A stretch of 64,000 nucleotides of DNA, taken from the NCBI RefSeq assembly GCF_000786205.1, contig NZ_JROH01000005.1, positions 113,945 through 177,944 of the forward strand. The letters are read 5' to 3'. Below the pieces are notes generated by a model, which saw only the letters and a program-made list of their open reading frames with translations, made no database searches and was not told the DNA's origin. Positions 26,304 to 34,288 of this stretch are shown here, piece after piece. The translations under genes and the position numbers were made by a program. How positions within the stretch are numbered: the stretch's first letter is position 1; the number at the start of each line of letters is the position of its first letter. Source of the stretch: Sphingomonas sp. 37zxx (GTDB taxonomy: Bacteria > Pseudomonadota > Alphaproteobacteria > Sphingomonadales > Sphingomonadaceae).

Positions 26304-27276
26304 CGTACACGACCTCAAGGCTCGGCTTGGTCACAAACGGCTTCCCGCGCATATCCGCCTGAGTCGCGGGCTTCAGCGTGTAATTGCCGCCGGTATCCTC
26401 TGGCTTGAACAACCCCAGCAGCCCGTCCTGGTCGAGCGGGCGCGGCTGGACCGGCGGGGCGCTGGCGACATTGGCGGCGAGGTCGGCGAACAGCGAACCC
26501 CATTCGCTCTCGGGCGTGCCGATGATCTGGTAATTCGCTGATTTGCGGCGGATGTCCTCGTTCGCGGGGATTGAGCACAGCGTGGGGATACCGATCGCCT
26601 CGGCAAAGGCCTGCGCCTCGCCGGTGCCGTCATCCTTGTTGATGATCATGCCCGCGACGCCGACATTGCCGCCCATCTTGCGGAAATATTCGACCGCCTT
26701 GCAGACGTTATTGGCGACATAGAGCGACTGGAGGTCGTTCGACGCGACGACGATCACCTTCTGGCACATGTCCCGCGCGATCGGCAGGCCAAAGCCGCCG
26801 CACACCACGTCACCCAGGAAATCGAGCAGGACGTAATCAAAGCCCCATTCATGGAAGCCCAGTTTCTCGAGCGTTTCGAAACCGTGGATGATCCCGCGCC
26901 CGCCGCAACCGCGCCCGACCTCGGGGCCGCCCAATTCCATCGCGAACACGCCGTCGCGCTGGAAACAGACATCCTCGATGCCGATTTCCTCGCCTGCCAG
27001 CTTCTTGGCGCTCGACGTCTCGATGATCGTCGGGGTCGATTTGCCGCCGAACAACAGGCTGGTCGTGTCCGATTTGGGATCGCAGCCGATCAGCAGCACG
27101 CGCTTGCCCTGCTGCGCCATCATATAGCTTAGGTTGGCCAGCGCGAACGACTTGCCCGATCCGCCCTTGCCATAGATCGCGATGATCTGCGTTTCCTTGG
27201 TCACCGGCCCCGTTGGAACGGGATCGGGCTCATGGCTCGCTTCTTCGCGCAGAATACCGGCATCGAACATGGTCAT
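26293..27276 (-). CDS. bchX: Chlorophyllide reductase iron protein subunit X
   Basis: A 327-aa NifH-like ATPase for COR. The P-loop is IYGKGGSGKSFALANLSYMM (about residues 34-53), with CDPKSDTTSLLFGG following and cluster cysteines in GRGCGGRG and DVVCGGFGLPI. GKSFALAN rather than GKSTTSSN separates it from BchL. The start MTMFDAGIL has GGAG 8 nt upstream and overlaps the bchC stop (ATGA). Confidence 0.97.
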   Translation of the reverse strand: MTMFDAGILREEASHEPDPVPTGPVTKETQIIAIYGKGGSGKSFALANLSYMMAQQGKRVLLIGCDPKSDTTSLLFGGKSTPTIIETSSAKKLAGEEIGIEDVCFQRDGVFAMELGGPEVGRGCGGRGIIHGFETLEKLGFHEWGFDYVLLDFLGDVVCGGFGLPIARDMCQKVIVVASNDLQSLYVANNVCKAVEYFRKMGGNVGVAGMIINKDDGTGEAQAFAEAIGIPTLCSIPANEDIRRKSANYQIIGTPESEWGSLFADLAANVASAPPVQPRPLDQDGLLGLFKPEDTGGNYTLKPATQADMRGKPFVTKPSLEVVYDAV

Positions 27277-28199
27277 AATGCACTCCAGTCGAGCACCATC
27301 TTGCGGCACGCGGGATCGGTGAAAGCGATTGGATAGGCTTCGGCGGCGCGCGCGGCTGGCTCGACATGGCTGATCAGCCCGTCGAGCGAGAGCAGCCCCG
27401 CCTCGATCAATTCGGTGACGGCGGTAACGTCGGCGGGCTTGAACTCGGCCGAGATCCGCAGCCGCGCCTCGCGCATGAAGGCGCTGGGGAAAGCGAAGGA
27501 TAGCCGGTCATAGAAACCGGCAAGCACGATCTCGCCCCCCCGCCCCAGCCGACCGATCAACATGTCGAGCTGTTCGCCCGCGCCGCTGGCGTCGCAGATC
27601 ACCGCATAATCGCGGCGCTCATCGCTGGCGGGGTCGATCACGGTGTAGTCGTCGGCATCGCGGCGGTCGGGGTTGGTTTCCCACACCGTCGGTGCGTCGG
27701 CTGCCAGCGCGATGGCGATCCGGGCGATCAAGCGACCCAATACGCCATGCCCGACGATCAGGTCGGGGGCATTGCCACCCACCACCACATGATGCGCGGT
27801 GGCCGCCAGCGCGAGCAAGGTGCCGTCGCGCCCCAGCGATTCCGCAACCGGCATCGCCCGCGCCGATGGCAGGATCACCCGCCGCGCGCTGCCGCCGAAC
27901 AGGCCACGCGCATCGGCATAGCAAGTCGCACCGGGGACAAAGACCCATTCATCGATCCGCCCGCGCACATCGCGCCCGGCATCGACAACGCGACCGACCG
28001 ATTCATAGCCAGGCACCAGCGGATAGCCCAGGCCCGGGAAGGGCGGCATCCGGCCGGTCCATAATAGTTTTTCAGTACCGGTGCTGACCCCGCTCCAGGC
28101 GATTTCAACGGTCAAGTCACCATGGCCCATCGGCAGCAGCGAGACCGGGCGCAGCGAGAGGCTTTCAGGTGCCTCCAATATTACTGCCAGCGCCTTCAT
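27273..28199 (-). CDS. bchC: 3-hydroxyethyl bacteriochlorophyllide a dehydrogenase BchC
   Basis: A 308-aa medium-chain dehydrogenase family protein that oxidises the C3 hydroxyethyl group to acetyl. The family pattern SGVSTGTEKLLWTGRMP and PLVPGYESVGRVVDAG (about residues 36-75) is clear. GGGGAG precedes the ATG. It heads the bchCXYZ-orf48-pufBALMC unit, with its own PpsR-type operator upstream. Confidence 0.96.
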   Translation of the reverse strand: MKALAVILEAPESLSLRPVSLLPMGHGDLTVEIAWSGVSTGTEKLLWTGRMPPFPGLGYPLVPGYESVGRVVDAGRDVRGRIDEWVFVPGATCYADARGLFGGSARRVILPSARAMPVAESLGRDGTLLALAATAHHVVVGGNAPDLIVGHGVLGRLIARIAIALAADAPTVWETNPDRRDADDYTVIDPASDERRDYAVICDASGAGEQLDMLIGRLGRGGEIVLAGFYDRLSFAFPSAFMREARLRISAEFKPADVTAVTELIEAGLLSLDGLISHVEPAARAAEAYPIAFTDPACRKMVLDWSAL

Positions 28200-28277
28200 C
28201 GCGCGCTCCCCGTTGGTTTGCCAAGAGCCCCGGTTGAGCTCTTACTGCACCTGTCACTCTATCCCGACGTTGATTAA

Positions 28278-28308
28278 TGTCAATTCTTCTGGACGCTTTT
28301 TATGTCAA
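28278..28308 (-). promoter_or_regulatory. PpsR-type operator and promoter of bchC-puf unit
   Basis: On the minus strand CGTCCAGAAGAATTGACA (28295-28278) fits TGT-N12-ACA with one mismatch in the outer triplets. A further half-site TTGACA lies at 28308-28303, 7 nt upstream. The proximal TTGACA may be the -35, with TAGAGT 16 nt downstream as -10. It overlaps the last codons of crtF and would control the pigment and puf superoperon. Function inferred. Confidence 0.65.
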
Positions 28309-29411
28309 CTTTGCGAGACAACTACGCCGGTAGTTAGCGGCAACGCGGTGGGCACTGCCCATGACTCCTTGAAACCCGCCGCTTTTGTCATCGCGACAAT
28401 GGTTTCGGCGGTGCGCGGTCGACCCGATCCCATCGCCAGCAGATACCAGCCGAAATAGGCATCTCCCATCCGCCTCGCGCCCGCCGCATCGGCCATCGGC
28501 TCGCCGATCACCAGCCGTCCGCCGGGGGGAAGCGCCGCATGGATGTTGCGCAGCAATTGCATCGCGGGCGCATCGTCATGGTCGTGCAAAATGCGGATCA
28601 GCGACACGCAATCATGCCCCGATGGCAGCGGCCCGGCGATGAAATCACCCCCGTGGCTGGCGATCCGATCGGCCATCCCCGCCGCCGCGAATCGGGCAGT
28701 GGCGCGCTCGGCCACCGCCGGCAGGTCGAACATCGCCAGCTTCGGCCCGGCGACTCGCCTGGCCAGCGACAGCGCGAACGCCCCTTCGCCGCCGCCCACA
28801 TCGAGGATTCGTGCATGACGATCAAAGCGATAGGCATCGATCACCTGATCGGCGACCAACGGCTGCGATGCTGCCATCAGCGCCGAATAGGCCGCGACCT
28901 CGGCAGCATCGCCCTGCCCCGATGCGCCCGCATAATGCCAATAGGCACCCAGCGTCCCGCCCCCACCCTTGCGCAGCAAGGCCAGCGGATCGGCGAGATC
29001 GGCGTAGAGCAGCCGGTGGTGCGCCACCATTTCGACGATGCCCCTATTGCCCAGCAACGCCGCCCCTGTACTGCCCAGCACCCAGCGATTTCCCGCCAGC
29101 GGCTCGACCAGATCGAGCGTCGCCGCCGCCCGCAGCAAACGTTCTGCCCCCTCGATCGGCAAATCGGCGCGCTCGGCCAGATCGCCGGCCGATCGCGGCC
29201 CTGCGGCCAGGCAATCGAGCATCCCCGCTTCCAAAAACGCCGCCAGTGTCTGCGAATAGACAAAGCCGGCGACCAGATCGAACAGCGCACTCGCTTTGCT
29301 GCGCGCCACCGGGCGGGTCAGCCAGAAGCGCGCAGCAAATCGCTGGAAGCGCGGGCTGGTGAGGACGCGATTGCGCCGGGCGATAAAGCCCTCGCGCCAT
29401 CCGTCTATCAT
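28305..29411 (-). CDS. crtF: Demethylspheroidene O-methyltransferase CrtF
   Basis: A 368-aa SAM-dependent O-methyltransferase. It has an N-terminal dimerisation/winged-helix region (LAAFLEAGMLDCLAAGPRSA, about residues 63-82) and a Rossmann domain with ILDVGGGEGAFALSLARR (about residues 200-217). CrtF methylates the 1-hydroxy group of acyclic carotenoids in the spheroidene/spirilloxanthin route. ATG at 29411 is preferred; a TTG at 29420 is in frame. Neither has a clear ribosome-binding site. It lies upstream of bchC with a 105-nt gap. Confidence 0.92.
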   Translation of the reverse strand: MIDGWREGFIARRNRVLTSPRFQRFAARFWLTRPVARSKASALFDLVAGFVYSQTLAAFLEAGMLDCLAAGPRSAGDLAERADLPIEGAERLLRAAATLDLVEPLAGNRWVLGSTGAALLGNRGIVEMVAHHRLLYADLADPLALLRKGGGGTLGAYWHYAGASGQGDAAEVAAYSALMAASQPLVADQVIDAYRFDRHARILDVGGGEGAFALSLARRVAGPKLAMFDLPAVAERATARFAAAGMADRIASHGGDFIAGPLPSGHDCVSLIRILHDHDDAPAMQLLRNIHAALPPGGRLVIGEPMADAAGARRMGDAYFGWYLLAMGSGRPRTAETIVAMTKAAGFKESWAVPTALPLTTGVVVSQS

Positions 29412-29426
29412 TTCGGACAATCCATA

Positions 29427-29444
29427 TGTCCATTGTTCTGGACA
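29427..29444. promoter_or_regulatory. Perfect PpsR palindrome between crtF and crtD
   Basis: TGTCCATTGTTCTGGACA is an exact TGT-N12-ACA with symmetric TGTCCA/TGGACA arms. It lies 15 nt upstream of the crtF ATG and 41 nt upstream of the crtD ATG, in the only gap between these divergent genes, so one site can serve both. Confidence 0.75.
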
Positions 29445-29485
29445 GGTGTTAGGATGCAGTCAACTGGAGCAGAGAGGCAGGCGGC

Positions 29486-30754
29486 ATGGCCCGCGATCAA
29501 ATGGTCATCATCGGTGCCGGTATCGGCGGCTTGGTCGCCGCCGCCTTGCTTGGCGCGCGGGGCTATGCGGTGACGGTGGTCGAGGCCCAATCACGGCCCG
29601 GCGGAAAGCTGCGCGCGATCGATGTCGTGGGCAACGCGATCGACGCCGGGCCGACCGTCTTCACCCTGCGTGATGTCTTCGCCGATATTTTCACCGCTTG
29701 CGGCAGTGCGATCGACGATCCCCTGACGCTGCGACCGGCGACGATCCTCGCGCGCCACGCCTGGAGCGATGATCGCCTCGATCTGTTCGCCGACCCCGCC
29801 CGCAGCGAAGCCGCGATCGGCGATTTCGCCGGTGCCTCGGCGGCGCGCGACTACCGTAGCTTCCGCACCGAAGCCGCCCGTATCTTCGACGCGCTCGATC
29901 CCGCCTTCATGCGCCGCCCGCGTGCCGATCCGCTGACGCTCGCCGCGCGGCTTGCCATGCGGCGAGTCGGTGACGCCTTTGCGCTTCGCCCCTATGAATC
30001 GCTTTGGCGCGCATTGGGCGAGCATTTCGCCGATCCCCGGCTGCAACAGCTTTTCGGCCGCTATGCCACCTATTGCGGCTCGTCGCCCTTCGCCTGCCCC
30101 GCCGAGCGCCGGCCGCTTGGCGCGATGGTTTGGCTGACCACGGCGCAGGCATCGGGCTTCCCGCTGACGCGCCACAACGTGTTTTTCTCACCCGATTACC
30201 CGGCGGAATTCAACGCGCTCGCAGCGCAACGCCCCGCCGCCGACCCGAGCGTCTATGTTTGTGCGCAGGACCGCGACGATCTGGGCAACGCCCCCGCCGG
30301 CCCCGAACGCTTCCAGATCAACGTCAACGCCCCGCCCATCGGCGACACGCAAAAGCTGCCCCCTCAGGAGATCGAATCATGCACGCAGGCGATGCATCGA
30401 CGACTGTCGCAAGCCGGGCTTTCGCTCGGTTCGGCAGTTGGGGAAACCCGGCTACTAACCCCGACCGACTTCGAAGTGCTGTGCCCGTCGACGGGTGGAG
30501 CCCTTTATGGACGGGCCTCGCGCGGGTGGGCGGTGCCCTTCCTGCGCCAGGGCAGCCGGACGCGGATCCCTGGGCTCTATTGCGCGGGCGGGAGCTGCCA
30601 TCCGGGCGCGGCGGGCCTGCCGATGGCCCCCTTGTCCGCCAGCCTTGCCGTCGATTGCCTGGCGGCGGACCACGCTTCGACGTCGTGGTTTCGCCGCAGG
30701 GCTATGCCTGGTGGTATATCGACGCCACCAGCGATGACGGCCAATACGGGCTGA
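29486..30754 (+). CDS. crtD: Carotenoid 3,4-desaturase CrtD with an internal deletion
   Basis: A 422-aa FAD-dependent carotenoid desaturase; CrtD/CrtI enzymes are usually about 490-515 aa. The N-terminal FAD site (IIGAGIGGLVAAALLGARGY, then GGKLRAIDVVGNAIDAGPTVF) and the C-terminal GLYCAGGSCHPGAAGLPMAP are intact. In the middle, FGRYATYCGSSPFACPA runs straight into ERRPLGAMVWLTTAQASGFP (about residues 190-225). The roughly 80-95 residues normally between these blocks, including the second FAD-domain strands, are missing in frame. The enzyme may be inactive. GAGAGGCAGGCGG precedes the ATG. The 3' end overlaps crtC by 100 nt. Confidence 0.88.
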   Translation: MARDQMVIIGAGIGGLVAAALLGARGYAVTVVEAQSRPGGKLRAIDVVGNAIDAGPTVFTLRDVFADIFTACGSAIDDPLTLRPATILARHAWSDDRLDLFADPARSEAAIGDFAGASAARDYRSFRTEAARIFDALDPAFMRRPRADPLTLAARLAMRRVGDAFALRPYESLWRALGEHFADPRLQQLFGRYATYCGSSPFACPAERRPLGAMVWLTTAQASGFPLTRHNVFFSPDYPAEFNALAAQRPAADPSVYVCAQDRDDLGNAPAGPERFQINVNAPPIGDTQKLPPQEIESCTQAMHRRLSQAGLSLGSAVGETRLLTPTDFEVLCPSTGGALYGRASRGWAVPFLRQGSRTRIPGLYCAGGSCHPGAAGLPMAPLSASLAVDCLAADHASTSWFRRRAMPGGISTPPAMTANTG

Positions 30755-31587
30755 CGATCATCGCCTTTATCGGCAGCGTGTTTTCGCCTTATTACAAGCT
30801 GATGGGGCGCAAGCGTCCCGATAACCATTGCGCGATCAACATCGCATTGTGCGGCCCGCGCGCCAATGCCTGGGCGATGACCGAGCGCGGCGCAAAACAT
30901 GTCACCCGCGACCGCGACCATTTCGCCGTCGGCCCCAGCGCCATGCACTGGGACGGCGATTGCCTGACGATCGAGATCAACGAGATTTCGGCACCGATCC
31001 CCTATCCGGTGCGCGGGCGGGTGAAGCTCTACCCCGACCTGGTCACCAACACCGGCTTCGCGCTGGACCCCGCCGCGCGCCACCGCTGGCAACCGATCGC
31101 GCCGCGCGCGCGGATCGAGGTGGAGATGGACCGGCCGGGGACCAGTTGGACCGGCAATGGCTATATCGATTCGAATTTCGGCGATGAGCCGCTCGAAACC
31201 GGCTTTCGCGACTGGCACTGGTCGCGCGCGCATCTAAGCCGCGACGTGGCGGTGCTGTATGAGGGGATTCGCCGCGATGGTCGCCCCTTCGATCTGGCGC
31301 TGCTCTGCGATCGGCAAGGGCGCTGGCGCGATGTCGAGGCACCGCCGGTGCAGCGGTTGACGCGATCGGGCTGGCTGGTCGATCGCCGCACGCGGGTCGA
31401 TGTCGGCCACGCGGCCAGGGTGCGAAAGACCTGGATCGACGCACCCTTCTACGCACGATCAGGCCTACAAACCCGCCTGTTCGGCGAGGATGCGTTTGCG
31501 GTCCATGAAAGCCTGTCGCTCAATCGGTTCGCATCGACGGTGGTCCAGGCCATGCTGCCCTATCGGATGCCGCGCGCTTTATTCTGA
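30655..31587 (+). CDS. crtC: Carotenoid 1,2-hydratase (hydroxyneurosporene synthase) CrtC
   Basis: A protein of about 310 aa with the CrtC blocks GYAWWYIDATSDDGQYGLTI, GSVFSPYYKLMGRKRPDNHC, AVGPSAMHWDGDCLTIEINE and GNGYIDSNFGDEPLETGF. It adds water to the terminal double bond of acyclic carotenoids. No ATG precedes the conserved start; TTG at 30655 keeps the conserved residues GGPRFDV, while GTG at 30685 is the next option. The first 100 nt overlap the end of crtD in another frame. It converges on a 46-codon gene, overlapping it by 9 nt. Confidence 0.9.
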   Translation: MPGGGPRFDVVVSPQGYAWWYIDATSDDGQYGLTIIAFIGSVFSPYYKLMGRKRPDNHCAINIALCGPRANAWAMTERGAKHVTRDRDHFAVGPSAMHWDGDCLTIEINEISAPIPYPVRGRVKLYPDLVTNTGFALDPAARHRWQPIAPRARIEVEMDRPGTSWTGNGYIDSNFGDEPLETGFRDWHWSRAHLSRDVAVLYEGIRRDGRPFDLALLCDRQGRWRDVEAPPVQRLTRSGWLVDRRTRVDVGHAARVRKTWIDAPFYARSGLQTRLFGEDAFAVHESLSLNRFASTVVQAMLPYRMPRALF

Positions 31588-31719
31588 TTGCGTGGGCTTT
31601 GGCTTGGCTGCTTTACCGCGCTCGATCTCGCGGCTGACCGACATCCATTGCCAGATGGCAAAGCCCATTACCGGGATGACGACGATCGCCGCATCGAGCA
31701 GCCCGTACAGATTGTTCAT
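31579..31719 (-). CDS. 46-aa single-helix membrane protein downstream of bchO
   Basis: A 46-codon gene starting MNNLYGLLDAAIVVIPVMGF, with one hydrophobic helix (about residues 8-26, containing W23 and W25) and a basic C-terminal tail ending KAAKPKPTQSE. The ATG overlaps the bchO stop (ATGA), making it the last gene of bchI-D-O. A purine-rich GGGAGGTAGCGAC lies just before the start, a good ribosome-binding site. It ends inside the 3' end of convergent crtC. I do not recognise the family; its size and coupling suggest an accessory subunit. Confidence 0.75.
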   Translation of the reverse strand: MNNLYGLLDAAIVVIPVMGFAIWQWMSVSREIERGKAAKPKPTQSE

Positions 31720-32600
31720 GTCGCTACCTCCCGCTGTTGCCGTGCGAAGCCCAGGATTCGTGCGGCAATCTGCGCCGGCTGTTCTTCATGCGCCAGATGG
31801 CCCGCGCCGGAAATGATCTCGACCACCGCGCCAGGCACGCGCGCGGCGGCGTCGGTCGCTGCCTTCACCGGCACCGCCGCATCGCGATCGCCGTGGAGCA
31901 ACAGCAACGGCACCCGCAATTCGGGCAGGCGCGCGGCGAAGCTGTCGAGATCCCATTCGGCCATCATCGCCAGCGCGCCGCCGATATGCCCTGGATCGCG
32001 AAACAGCCGCGCATAGCATTCGACCCCCTCGGGCGCGATCGTCGATCCGGTGCTGCGCGCGAGAAACCGCCCGACCTCGCCCGATCCCCGTGCAATCTGC
32101 GCGAAGATGTGCGGGGCAAATGGGTTGACGAACAACAGCTTGGCCAGCGTCGGGAATAATTTGGCCGCAAGGCCCGGAAACGGCAGCAACGCAGGGTTCA
32201 GCCCGACAAGCGCTTCGGGCGCAACCTGCGCATCCAGTGCCATGCGCACCGCAATCGCCGCGCCCGCCGAATGGCCGACCACTAGCTGCGGCTGCTCGCC
32301 CATCGCGTCGAGCAAATCGCCCACCGCCCCCGCCATCGCCGGCATCGCCAGCCCGCCCACCGGCCGCCCGCTGGTAAAGCCATGCCCCGGCAGATCGGGC
32401 GCGATCACCGTGAAATCCTGCGCCAATATCGGTGCCAGATCGCGCCAGCTATGCGTCGCAGCACCAGTGCCGTGCAGCAGCAATAGCGCCGGCCCCTGCC
32501 CCATCACCTGCACATGAAAGCGAATCCGCCCGACATTGACGAACCGGCTCGCCACGCGATTGGGCCAGTCGCGACCCTCGATGTCGAACCGCAGCGTCAT
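31716..32600 (-). CDS. bchO: Alpha/beta hydrolase BchO
   Basis: A 294-aa alpha/beta hydrolase. HGTGAATHSWRDLAPIL follows strand 3, the nucleophile elbow GHSAGAA carries the serine (about residue 117), and a C-terminal GAGHLAHEE supplies the histidine. BchO accompanies bchI and bchD in many phototrophs; its exact reaction is not established, though a role in Mg chelation is proposed. It overlaps bchD upstream and the 46-codon gene downstream, each by ATGA. Confidence 0.92.
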   Translation of the reverse strand: MTLRFDIEGRDWPNRVASRFVNVGRIRFHVQVMGQGPALLLLHGTGAATHSWRDLAPILAQDFTVIAPDLPGHGFTSGRPVGGLAMPAMAGAVGDLLDAMGEQPQLVVGHSAGAAIAVRMALDAQVAPEALVGLNPALLPFPGLAAKLFPTLAKLLFVNPFAPHIFAQIARGSGEVGRFLARSTGSTIAPEGVECYARLFRDPGHIGGALAMMAEWDLDSFAARLPELRVPLLLLHGDRDAAVPVKAATDAAARVPGAVVEIISGAGHLAHEEQPAQIAARILGFARQQREVAT

Positions 32601-34288
32601 GCCGGAGCCACCGCGCGCACCGCCGCGTGCATGGTGCCCGCATCGGCGCGCGGCAGCGCCAGGTATCGCGCGCCCATCGCCGCCGCCAGCCGCTCGCCTT
32701 CGGCACGCGGGCGCGGCGAAATATCGACGAACGCCCCCGCAATCCCGGATTCGCCGATCGCCTTGGCCGCGGCCTCGGCATCGCCCGCCGCCGCCGCGCG
32801 GCTGGTGCTGCCGTCCAGGGCGATGTTGGCCCGACCGTCGCTCAGCACCACCACGAACGGCGTCCGCCCCTTTGCCGCCGCCGCCAGCGCCAGGTCATGC
32901 GCCGCTGCCAGCCCCGCCGCGATCGGCGTCCCCCCGCCGCCGGGCAGTTCGGCCAGCGCGCGCTTGGCCCGCGCCAGGCTGCGCGTCGGCGGCAGCAATA
33001 TCTCGGCCCCCTCACCGCGAAACGCCACCAAGGCGACTTGCGCGCGCTTCACATAAGCTTCGGCAAGCAACAGCTCGACCGCGCCCTTAGCCTCGGCCAG
33101 CCGCGCCACCGCTGACGATCCCGAGGCATCAACCGCGAAGATCGTCGTCGCTTCGGCGCGCGTTTCGAACCGGCGAATACGCAGGTCGTCGCGCCGCACC
33201 CGAATCCGCGAATCATCGCGACCGCGCAGCCGCTGCCACGGTGCCGCCGCACGCAAGGTATCGATCAGGCTCAGCCGCAGCCCGCCGCTCGGCAACCCGG
33301 CGCGCACGCCGATCGCGCGCCCGCGCGTCGGCGATTTGCGCTTGGCCCCCTTGCCGCGCGAACGGCTGATCGGCCCGCGCCCCTGCCCCGCCGCAATCGC
33401 CGCCAGGACATCGCGCGGCAGGCTGGCCAGCGCCGCTTCAAGCACCATGTCGTCGAGCCGGCGGACTTCGCCATTGCCCTGCTCGCCCGGATGATCGTCG
33501 GGCGGCGGCGGTGGCGGCGGTTCGCTATCGGCATCCGGCTCAGCAGCCGGCATCCGAGTCGCGCGCGGCCCCAGCACCAATCGCGCGGCAGTAGCGATGT
33601 CGAGATCGGACACCGCCTCCCATCCGCCCAGCGCCGCAATCGCCTTGGCCACGCGCAGCGTCAGCAGCGCGGCGCGGGCCGATTCGACCCCCAGCGCCGC
33701 CGCCGTAGCCGCGATTGCGCGAAGTTGCTCGTCATCGACCGCGACTTCGCCGGTCGGAGCGGCGTCGGGCAATCGAAACGCATCTGCCGCGACCCCCGAC
33801 AGGTCGAACCGGAACGCCAGCCGCTCGGCCAGCCCGGTGGCGATCCGCTCCTCCTCGATCCCGTCGTCGAGCGCGACCACCGCGAACCGCGCCGCATCGC
33901 GCAGCGCCACGCCGTCGCGTTCGACCACCACCATGCCGCTATCCATCCCCGCGCAAAGCTGGCTCACCACCATGTCATCGGCGCGCTCGGCACCGGGCAT
34001 CACCAGCACGCCGCCATTAGCTTCGGCCAGCAGCCCGCGCTGCGCGATCGGTCGCCCCGCCGCCAGCGTTGCGCCCAGATCGAGCCCGCCCACCAGCCGA
34101 TCGAGATCGACATTGCGCGGCACCCGCCGCACTACCGCGCCCTCGCACAGCGCCGCGACCACCGCATCACGCGCCGCGCCGTCGCCGCGAAGGATAATAC
34201 CGCCCAGCGCCGGATCGACCCGCAACAGCCGCACCGCCAGCATCGCATCGGCAAACACATCGGGCACGCTCTGGCCCGACCCGCTCAT
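32597..34288 (-). CDS. bchD: Magnesium chelatase subunit D
   Basis: A 563-aa protein with an N-terminal AAA+-like region lacking a Walker A motif, an acidic/proline-rich linker (DADSEPPPPPPPDDHPGEQ, about residues 260-278) and a C-terminal integrin I domain. The MIDAS motif DASGSSA is followed by GGGTPIAAGLAAAHDLA. It forms the ATP-dependent motor with BchI and engages BchH. The start at 34288 overlaps the bchI stop; in-frame codons upstream are bchI shadow. Confidence 0.95.
   Translation of the reverse strand: MSGSGQSVPDVFADAMLAVRLLRVDPALGGIILRGDGAARDAVVAALCEGAVVRRVPRNVDLDRLVGGLDLGATLAAGRPIAQRGLLAEANGGVLVMPGAERADDMVVSQLCAGMDSGMVVVERDGVALRDAARFAVVALDDGIEEERIATGLAERLAFRFDLSGVAADAFRLPDAAPTGEVAVDDEQLRAIAATAAALGVESARAALLTLRVAKAIAALGGWEAVSDLDIATAARLVLGPRATRMPAAEPDADSEPPPPPPPDDHPGEQGNGEVRRLDDMVLEAALASLPRDVLAAIAAGQGRGPISRSRGKGAKRKSPTRGRAIGVRAGLPSGGLRLSLIDTLRAAAPWQRLRGRDDSRIRVRRDDLRIRRFETRAEATTIFAVDASGSSAVARLAEAKGAVELLLAEAYVKRAQVALVAFRGEGAEILLPPTRSLARAKRALAELPGGGGTPIAAGLAAAHDLALAAAAKGRTPFVVVLSDGRANIALDGSTSRAAAAGDAEAAAKAIGESGIAGAFVDISPRPRAEGERLAAAMGARYLALPRADAGTMHAAVRAVAPA

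Noticed and set aside
24747..27276. bchX/Y/Z as nitrogenase or a second BchLNB set
   Set aside because: The N-termini, cysteine motifs and the bchC and puf neighbours identify chlorophyllide reductase.
30004..30654. Long N-terminal extension of crtC, or a crtD-crtC frameshift fusion
   Set aside because: crtD keeps a normal C-terminus with its own stop, and the upstream codons in the crtC frame are crtD shadow. Overlap is the simpler reading.
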